A stretch of DNA of 64,000 nucleotides from Mannheimia varigena (GTDB lineage: Bacteria > Pseudomonadota > Gammaproteobacteria > Enterobacterales > Pasteurellaceae): positions 868,001 to 932,000 of the forward strand of contig NZ_CP016226.1 of assembly GCF_013377235.1 (NCBI RefSeq), read 5' to 3'. The notes beneath the pieces are model-generated. The model had not been told where the DNA came from, made no database searches, and saw only the letters and a program-made list of their open reading frames with translations. The translations under genes and the position numbers were made by a program. How positions within the stretch are numbered: position 1 is the first letter of the stretch; each line of letters begins with the position of its first letter. This document shows, in pieces, positions 58,601 to 64,000 of the stretch.

Positions 58601-59092
58601 TTAATCACGGAAATTGTTGAATTGGAACGGTTGTCCTAATTCTGCCCCTTTTACAAGCTGGATTGCAGCTTGTAAATCATCACGAGATTTGCCGGTTACA
58701 CGCACTTGCTCGCCTTGAATTTGAGCCTGTACTTTGATTTTGGAATCTTTAATCAGCTTGGTGATTTTTTTCGCCATATCAGACTCAATGCCTTGTTTGA
58801 GTTTGATCTCTTTTGAGTAGAGCTTGCCGTGGTGTTCGCTTTCGCTTGGGATATCAAGCGAGTTATGCTCAATGCCACGTTTTACGCACGAGCCGATTAA
58901 AATTTCGATCAACTGTTCTAATTGGAAATCAGATTCGGTGGTGAGCTTAATGCTTTCATTTTTTTCGTTGAGCTCAATAACCGCTTCCACGCTACGGAAG
59001 TCGTAGCGAGTGCTGAGTACACGGTTGGCATTTTCCACCGCATTACGCACTTCGTGCATTGTGATTTCAGATACAATATCAAATGATGGCAT
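58601..59092 (-). CDS. yajQ: YajQ-family nucleotide-binding protein
   Basis: This 163-residue protein (E. coli YajQ 163) has PSFDIVSEITMHEVRNAVENANRVLSTRYDF at the N-terminus and KSRDDLQAAIQLVKGAELGQPFQFNNFRD at the C-terminus, the two halves of the duplicated ferredoxin-like fold. The family binds nucleotides or RNA, and in Xanthomonas cyclic di-GMP. It is 17 bases downstream of serB on the same strand. Confidence 0.95.
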   Translation of the reverse strand: MPSFDIVSEITMHEVRNAVENANRVLSTRYDFRSVEAVIELNEKNESIKLTTESDFQLEQLIEILIGSCVKRGIEHNSLDIPSESEHHGKLYSKEIKLKQGIESDMAKKITKLIKDSKIKVQAQIQGEQVRVTGKSRDDLQAAIQLVKGAELGQPFQFNNFRD

Positions 59093-59109
59093 TTTTCGTT
59101 CCTCTCAAA

Positions 59110-59973
59110 TTAGTTTTGAAATAAATGTTTAGCATTCAATAACACGCAAAGTGCGGTTAAGTCCGCAAAGTTTACCACAAAATCCGCCTGTTCTTGCACT
59201 TTTGGTTTGGCGTGCAGGGCAACGCCTAGGCTGGCGGTTTTTAGCATTGGTAAATCGTTCGCCCCATCGCCGACTGCAACCCATTGATTTTGCGGAATAT
59301 TAAATTTGTTCGCCAACTGTTGTAGGGTATCGGCTTTATGTTTAGCGTCCACCACTTTGCCCAGCACCTTGCCGGTGAGTTTGCCGTCCAGAATTTCGAG
59401 CTGATTTGATACGGCAAAATCCAAGCCATATTTTTCTTTCAAATAATCGGCGAAATAATCAAAACCGCCCGAGGCAATGGCTAATTTCCAGCCGTGTGAT
59501 TTTAAGGTGGCTACCATTTCCTCGAAGCCGTCCATAAGCGGTAGATTTTCCCGCACTTTTTGCAAAATGCTTTCAGGGGCGTTTTCCAGCGTGCCGACTC
59601 GTTTACGCAAACTCTGCTCGAAATCCAACTCACCACGCATCGCACTCGCTGTAATCGCAGATACAATGTCGCCCGTGCCGGCTAGTTTGGCGATCTCATC
59701 AATACATTCAATTTTAATCGCCGTGGAGTCCATATCCATCAACAATAAACCAGCTTGGTTGAGGCTTGGTGTGATGTTAAGGTCGCTAATATCCGCTTTG
59801 ATTTGTTGAGCGGTTTCACGCAGCTCGCAAGCGGTGGAATTTGTGGAAAAAAATGCAATTTTATAGCCTAAATAGACCGCTTGTTTGAGCAGTTCGGCTT
59901 TTGCTTGGCTGGAGAATTGCTGGATTTCGTTGTCCGTTAAGGTTTTGGAATAGATAAAAATGGTGTTTGTCAT
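59110..59973 (-). CDS. serB: Phosphoserine phosphatase
   Basis: This 287-residue HAD hydrolase performs the last step of serine synthesis. The nucleophile motif is DMDSTAIKIECIDEIAKLAG (near residue 78), with motif 2 AIASGGFDYFADYLKEKYGLDF and motif 4 VAVGDGANDLPMLKTASLGVALHAKP. The N-terminal 70 residues are shorter and less ACT-like than in E. coli SerB (322). It is divergent from the YtjB-like gene, as in E. coli. Confidence 0.95.
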   Translation of the reverse strand: MTNTIFIYSKTLTDNEIQQFSSQAKAELLKQAVYLGYKIAFFSTNSTACELRETAQQIKADISDLNITPSLNQAGLLLMDMDSTAIKIECIDEIAKLAGTGDIVSAITASAMRGELDFEQSLRKRVGTLENAPESILQKVRENLPLMDGFEEMVATLKSHGWKLAIASGGFDYFADYLKEKYGLDFAVSNQLEILDGKLTGKVLGKVVDAKHKADTLQQLANKFNIPQNQWVAVGDGANDLPMLKTASLGVALHAKPKVQEQADFVVNFADLTALCVLLNAKHLFQN

Positions 59974-60058
59974 AGTCTTATTTTATGCTGTTTAAATTTA
60001 CTACATTAATCTAACAGAAAACCGTGCTACAATCACGCATCATTTTGAGGGGAATTAA

Positions 60059-60715
60059 ATGTATATTACGCGTGAAAAAATAACTAAAACGCTTTTACTA
60101 GCAACAATTACTCTACTCTGTTTCGGTATTGTGGCAGTTATTTTAATGGGTATAAATCAATTTAAATTTGGCTCACAATTAGCAAGCATTAACCAAGTGT
60201 CAAATCTTTCGCACCTATTGGTTCGCCAGCAAGCGAATATTTTTTCATTTTTATTAGTTAAAAATGCAAAAACTGATGAGCTAGTTGATTCATTAGATAG
60301 TTTTACAAAAGAAGATTTTATTATTGATGCAAATATTTACTCACCAAAAGGGGTTTTACTTGCACAAAGTCAAAATGCAAAAGAGCTAAAAACATTATTA
60401 GCTGAACAAACCGAAAAAACACAACAAATTGTTGAACCTATATTTTCGCAGCAGACCTTAGTTGGTTTCTTGCGTGTAACCTTTGATGCAGAATATGGGC
60501 AAACAACCAAAGCAAGGGTTGAGCAGCAATTTAAACAACTTTATGGTGAAATGATTATCTTATTACTAACAGGTATATTATTAGCAAGCAGTGTTCATTA
60601 TTACTTCCGCCGTAAAATTCATCATATTCATATTGCCCCTAAACCTATTTTAGGCGAAATGAAAACACAGACACAGCGTTTTCATTCTCGCCGCCGCTGG
60701 AACAAGCGTAAATAG
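60059..60715 (+). CDS. YtjB/AhpA-like membrane protein
   Basis: This 218-residue bitopic protein has an N-terminal helix (LLLATITLLCFGIVAVILMGI, residues 12-32), a periplasmic domain (VRQQANIFSFLLVKN; IIDANIYSPKGVLLAQS), a second helix (MIILLLTGILLASSVHYYF, near 167-185) and a basic cytoplasmic tail. It resembles E. coli YtjB (SMP), which is also divergent from serB. The function is unknown. Confidence 0.82.
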   Translation: MYITREKITKTLLLATITLLCFGIVAVILMGINQFKFGSQLASINQVSNLSHLLVRQQANIFSFLLVKNAKTDELVDSLDSFTKEDFIIDANIYSPKGVLLAQSQNAKELKTLLAEQTEKTQQIVEPIFSQQTLVGFLRVTFDAEYGQTTKARVEQQFKQLYGEMIILLLTGILLASSVHYYFRRKIHHIHIAPKPILGEMKTQTQRFHSRRRWNKRK

Positions 60716-60738
60716 TTTACGCTCAATGAGATAAACGA

Positions 60739-60766
60739 TTGTAATTTGAGCGAATAGGCGTATAAT
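60739..60766 (+). promoter_or_regulatory. infA promoter
   Basis: TTGTAA (60739-60744), 16-base spacer, TATAAT (60761-60766), about 57 bases before the infA start. Confidence 0.6.
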
Positions 60767-60822
60767 ATCCGCCGTTTTTCGCCGAATGGTATAGTAAAAA
60801 ATTAAAATTTAAAGAGGAATAA

Positions 60823-61041
60823 ATGGCTAAAGAAGATAGCATTGAAATGCAAGGTACAATTTTAGAAACCTTACCAAATACAATGTTCCGTGTGGAATTA
60901 GAAAACGGTCACATCGTTACCGCTCACATTTCAGGTAAAATGCGTAAAAACTATATCCGCATTTTAACCGGCGATAAAGTTACCGTTGAAATGACTCCAT
61001 ACGATTTAAGCAAAGCACGCATTATTTTCCGTGCGAGATAA
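60823..61041 (+). CDS. infA: Translation initiation factor IF-1
   Basis: This 72-residue S1/OB-fold protein has the canonical length: MAKEDSIEMQGTILETLPN, FRVELENGHIVTAHISGKMRKNYIRIL and MTPYDLSKARIIFR. It binds the ribosomal A site during initiation. It is monocistronic with its own promoter and terminator. Confidence 0.98.
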   Translation: MAKEDSIEMQGTILETLPNTMFRVELENGHIVTAHISGKMRKNYIRILTGDKVTVEMTPYDLSKARIIFRAR

Positions 61042-61060
61042 TCGGTAAAACCAAACAAAA

Positions 61061-61088
61061 AATAAGGCGAACATTAGTTCGCCTTATT
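61061..61088. terminator. Strong terminator between infA and the HI0933-type gene
   Basis: AATAAGGCGAAC (61061-61072) pairs with GTTCGCCTTATT (61077-61088), loop ATTA. It is extended by flanking A and T runs, so it works for both convergent genes. Confidence 0.92.
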
Positions 61089-61091
61089 TTT

Positions 61092-62282
61092 TTAGCCTTT
61101 CTCCACAATCCCTTCCGCACACGCAAAAGCCGATGACCACGCCCATTGGAAGTTGTAACCGCCGAGCCAGCCGGTTACGTCCAGCACTTCGCCGATAAAA
61201 TAGAGCCCCTCTACATTTTTCGCTTCCATTGTTTTGGAGGAAATATAGTCGGTGTCCACTCCGCCTTTGGTCACCTCTGCGGTGCGGTAGCCCTCCGTGC
61301 CATTTGGTAAGAATGGCCAATGGTGGATAAATTGTTCCAAAAAGGCGAGATCTTTTTTGCTGAGATCGGCAATCACCTTATCTGCCAGTAATTTTTGCTC
61401 TAACCAGATATCGACCAATTTTTTCGGAAAATGGCGAGCCAATACAGTTTTTAGCTGCAATTTCGGCGAAAATTGGCGAAGTTCATTCAAAATTTCAACA
61501 ATTGATGCTAATGGCAGCAAATCAATTTCTACCGTTTCACCCAGTTCCCAATAGTTTGAGATCTGCAAAATCGCCGGGCCGGACAAACCTCGGTGGGTAA
61601 ACAGCATTTGATTGCTAAAACTTTTGCCGTTGGCAGAGACCGTAATCGGAATAGCAATGCCCGAGAGTTCGGCAAAGTGTTTGTCGCTCTCTTTCCAAGT
61701 GAACGGTACAAGGCTGGCTCGGGGCGGAATTACCGGAATACCGAACTGTTCGGCAATTTGGTAGCCAAAAGGGCTTGCCCCAAGTGCCGGCATTGATAAA
61801 CCACCGGTGGCGATCACCAGATTTTCAGTTTGGAATTGCTCACTAGCGGTCGAAATTTGGAAAAAATTTGCAAATTTCTCAACAGAAATGACCGCTTGTC
61901 GCAGGAAAATTTCCACCTTGCCTTTTTCGCATTCCGCTTGGAGCAAATCGACAATCTGTTGCGAACTTTCATCGCAGAAAAGCTGCCCGAGTTCCTTTTC
62001 GTGATAGCTAATACCGTGAGCCTCCACGAGTGAAATGAAATCACACTGCGTATAGCGTGAGAGTGCCGATTTTACAAAATGGCGGTTTTGGCTGAGGTAG
62101 TTGTTCGCCCCCACCTCCAAATTGGTGAAATTACAAAAGCCTCCGCCAGACATTAAAATCTTGCGTCCGATTTTTTTGCCGCTATCGAGCACCACCACTT
62201 TTTTGCCGGCTTGCCCGAGTTGGGCAGCACAAAATAGCCCTGCCGCTCCGGCTCCGATAATCACTACATCAAATTTTTGCAT
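61092..62282 (-). CDS. HI0933/YhiN-family flavoprotein (BaiN-like)
   Basis: This 396-residue FAD protein has an N-terminal dinucleotide fold (FDVVIIGAGAAGLFCAAQLGQ), GRKILMSGGGFCNFTN, the inserted domain with FTWKESDKHFAELSGIAIP and the C-terminal GGVDTDYISSKTMEAKNVEGLYFIGEVLDVTGWLGGYNFQWAWSSA signature. The family is called HI0933-like or BaiN; the physiological substrate is unknown. The ATG at 62282 overlaps the stop of the DsrE-type gene (TAATG), so translation is probably coupled; the longer frame to 62405 lies inside that gene. Confidence 0.93.
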   Translation of the reverse strand: MQKFDVVIIGAGAAGLFCAAQLGQAGKKVVVLDSGKKIGRKILMSGGGFCNFTNLEVGANNYLSQNRHFVKSALSRYTQCDFISLVEAHGISYHEKELGQLFCDESSQQIVDLLQAECEKGKVEIFLRQAVISVEKFANFFQISTASEQFQTENLVIATGGLSMPALGASPFGYQIAEQFGIPVIPPRASLVPFTWKESDKHFAELSGIAIPITVSANGKSFSNQMLFTHRGLSGPAILQISNYWELGETVEIDLLPLASIVEILNELRQFSPKLQLKTVLARHFPKKLVDIWLEQKLLADKVIADLSKKDLAFLEQFIHHWPFLPNGTEGYRTAEVTKGGVDTDYISSKTMEAKNVEGLYFIGEVLDVTGWLGGYNFQWAWSSAFACAEGIVEKG

Positions 62283-62650
62283 TAGAAATTGAGTACCTTG
62301 TCTGCGTCTATCGTCCAATCTGCCAATTCGCTCAATGTGCCAATCTCCACCCCTTCCGCCAGCGGCAATTCGGTAATGCCTCGGGCGTTGGTGCAGGTTT
62401 TGCAAAGCTTCACCGTCGCCCCTTGAGCGGTGAGAATTTCCAACATCTGTTGAAGATGATACCCCTCCGCCGGATTTTGTTTCGCCAGCCCTGCAGTAAC
62501 AGCATCTGACATTAAAAACAGTTTGATTTCCACCTTGGCGTTGTGCTGATCTTGCAGCTGCAACGCGAGGCGTAAACCACTGAAGAACGTTTCATTGCCG
62601 TATGGAGCGGAGTTGATGATAAATAAGAATTTTTGAACTGAATTTGACAT
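62282..62650 (-). CDS. DsrE/YchN-family sulfur-relay-like protein
   Basis: This 122-residue protein has the DsrE/F fold of YchN: FLFIINSAPYGNETFFSGLRLALQLQ, VEIKLFLMSDAVTAGLAKQ, then GATVKLCKTCTNARGI with conserved cysteines and GTLSELADWTIDADKVLNF. Related proteins carry persulfide sulfur. The start is MSNSVQKFLF (62650); the longer frame enters the upstream terminator. It is translationally linked to the following flavoprotein gene. Confidence 0.85.
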   Translation of the reverse strand: MSNSVQKFLFIINSAPYGNETFFSGLRLALQLQDQHNAKVEIKLFLMSDAVTAGLAKQNPAEGYHLQQMLEILTAQGATVKLCKTCTNARGITELPLAEGVEIGTLSELADWTIDADKVLNF

Positions 62651-62691
62651 TTTTACCTCGGAATACACGAAACACATAGATAATGAAAAAA

Positions 62692-62713
62692 TCCCTCTCA
62701 CGAATGAGAGGGA
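62692..62713 (-). terminator. Terminator of the NCS2 permease gene
   Basis: TCCCTCTC (62692-62699) pairs with GAGAGGGA (62706-62713). On the minus strand the stem is followed by TTTTTTC. Confidence 0.8.
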
Positions 62714-62719
62714 AACCAA

Positions 62720-64000
62720 TTAGTGAGCATCTGCCCAAATAAATTTAATCATAAAGAGTAATGAAACCACCAGCACTGATGGATTGATCTCTTTCCAACG
62801 ACCGGTAAAGGCTTTCATTACGCAGTAGGTGATAAAGCCGAATGCGATCCCTTCCGTGATGGAGTAGGTAAATGGCATCATTACCGTAGTGATAAACGCC
62901 GGGGTTGCTTCGGTTAAGTCGTCCCATTTTACTTCAATAAGGCTAGACGCCATTAAAATTCCCACGAACACCAATGCCCCTGCGGTTGCATACGCCGGCA
63001 CTAAGCCTGCTAATGGCGAGAAGAAAATCGTTAAGAGGAACAATACGCCCACGACAACTGCTGTTAAACCGGTTCTGCCGCCAACGGAGACGCCAGAACC
63101 ACTTTCGATGTAGGTTGAAATGGCGGAAGTTCCCATATAAGTCCCTGCCATTGCAGCGGTGCTATCTACCAATAATGCTTGTTTCATTTTCGGGAAGCGA
63201 CCTTGTTCGTCCGCAAAACCGGCTTTGGTGGTCACAGCAATTAACGTGCCTGATGAGTCGAACAAGTTCACCAACATAAAGGAGAAAATAATACCGAGCA
63301 AGGCAACGTCAAACGCCCCGGCGATATCCACTTGCCCCACAACCGCATCTAAACTTGGCGGCATTGAGATAACACCGCTGAATTTTACGTCTGGGTCAAA
63401 AATTAATGCTAGTCCGGTGACTACCACAATCGACACCAATACGCCCGAGTGAACGCCTTTTGCCGCTAGCATTACGATGATGAAGAAACCTAAAATGCCC
63501 ATTAACACTTTCGGGTCGTGCAAATTGCCTAATGCGACTAAGGTTGCCGGGTTTGCTACCACTAAGCCCATATTTTTAAAGCCGATTAACGCAATGAATA
63601 AACCGATGCCAGCCCCGATACCCACACGTAAACCGAGCGGAATCGCTGACATAAACCAGTAGCGAACTTGCAACACGGTTAACAGGAATAAACCCACCGA
63701 GCCCAAGAAAATCGCACCCATACCCACTTGCCACGAGTAGCCGAGTTTTTGCACCACGACGAAAGCAAAGAAAGCGTTCAAGCCCATTGCCGGAGCAAGT
63801 GCGATTGGCAAGTTACTGAACAAGCCCATTGCGATGGTGCCGAATGCGGCAATTAAACAGGTGGTGACGAAAACCACTTGAGTGTCCATTCCTGCCACGC
63901 CAAGAATCGACGGGTTAACGAACACGATATAAACCATTGTGAAAAAGGTGGTAATGCCCGCTACGATTTCGGTTTTTGCATTACTGCCTTTCGCTTTAAG
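62720..64000 (-). CDS. NCS2-family purine permease, 5' end cut by window
   Basis: The frame stays open to the window edge and reads LKAKGSNAKTEIVAGITTFF before TMVYIVFVNPSILG, typical of the family N-terminus, so only about 10-15 residues are missing. It has GLFSNLPIALAPAMGLNAFFAF, LFDSSGTLIAVTTKAGF, LVDSTAAMAGTYMGTSAISTYIESGSGVSVGGRTGLTAVV and TPAFITTVMMPFTYSITEGIAFG, marks of the AzgA-type adenine/guanine/hypoxanthine branch (E. coli AdeP/GhxP). The exact base is not determinable by eye. Confidence 0.92.
   Translation of the reverse strand, partial: LKAKGSNAKTEIVAGITTFFTMVYIVFVNPSILGVAGMDTQVVFVTTCLIAAFGTIAMGLFSNLPIALAPAMGLNAFFAFVVVQKLGYSWQVGMGAIFLGSVGLFLLTVLQVRYWFMSAIPLGLRVGIGAGIGLFIALIGFKNMGLVVANPATLVALGNLHDPKVLMGILGFFIIVMLAAKGVHSGVLVSIVVVTGLALIFDPDVKFSGVISMPPSLDAVVGQVDIAGAFDVALLGIIFSFMLVNLFDSSGTLIAVTTKAGFADEQGRFPKMKQALLVDSTAAMAGTYMGTSAISTYIESGSGVSVGGRTGLTAVVVGVLFLLTIFFSPLAGLVPAYATAGALVFVGILMASSLIEVKWDDLTEATPAFITTVMMPFTYSITEGIAFGFITYCVMKAFTGRWKEINPSVLVVSLLFMIKFIWADAH

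Overview
The window is chromosomal DNA from a member of the Pasteurellaceae. The evidence is 28 exact copies, found by eye, of the 9-base core ACAAGCGGT or its complement. This is the DNA uptake signal of the Actinobacillus pleuropneumoniae / Mannheimia / Haemophilus ducreyi branch, not the AAGTGCGGT form of H. influenzae. Gene content and local order also match this family: lptCAB-ptsN-rapZ without rpoN, tehB, HI1450-type and HI0933-type proteins, and a histidine attenuator in front of an NhaC-type transporter. The sequence is AT-rich and densely coding. No IS element, prophage, CRISPR array, rRNA operon or secretion island was seen. I cannot name the species from sequence alone.

Layout. 1-3.4 kb: a YidE/YbjL transporter (3' end cut by the window) divergent from a histidine-attenuated NhaC-type permease. 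3.5-9 kb: xthA, the lipopolysaccharide-transport genes lptC-lptA-lptB, ptsN, rapZ and a ubiquinone-type hydroxylase. 9.2-10.5 kb: two tandem paralogous lipoproteins, the second ending in a (Pro-Ala)17 tail. 10.5-13.7 kb (minus): ftsY-ftsE-ftsX. 13.8-19.4 kb: rsmD, an HI1450-type protein, hpaC, tehB, purM (PurR box), a DUF1294 membrane protein and aspA (FNR/CRP site). 19.6-23.4 kb: nadK and yfiF (minus), then an AraC regulator divergent from a thioesterase and ohr. 23.5-25.6 kb: a LysR regulator divergent from an SMP-30-like secreted protein, with different codon preference. 25.7-34 kb: suhB, dxs, a CstA-family transporter, yjjV, a BPL_N gene broken by one in-frame stop, bioY and an MFS transporter.

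34-44.3 kb: thrS, then on the minus strand lolC-[GNAT]-lolD-lolE, kdsA, sirB1, prmC, a lipoprotein and prfA. 44.4-48.4 kb: pabA, a 157-bp palindromic intergenic element, rmuC, then pabB-pabC. 48.5-52.4 kb: recA-recX (LexA box), yqfB, yrdD, tsaC, aroE. 52.6-53.0 kb: tRNAs Met, Leu, Gln, Gln. 53.1-64 kb: uvrD (LexA box), yfcH, argR divergent from mdh, a small lipoprotein, a 55-residue Cys-rich protein, yajQ, serB, a YtjB-like protein, infA, an HI0933-type flavoprotein, a DsrE-family protein and an NCS2 purine permease cut by the window end.

The window is mainly housekeeping: envelope assembly, membrane targeting, cofactor and purine synthesis, dicarboxylate metabolism and DNA repair. I found no clear new multi-gene system. 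The items most worth a second look are the palindromic element at 45006-45162, the acetyltransferase inside the lol operon, the amber-interrupted BPL_N gene beside bioY, the Pro-Ala hexamer tract and the histidine attenuator.
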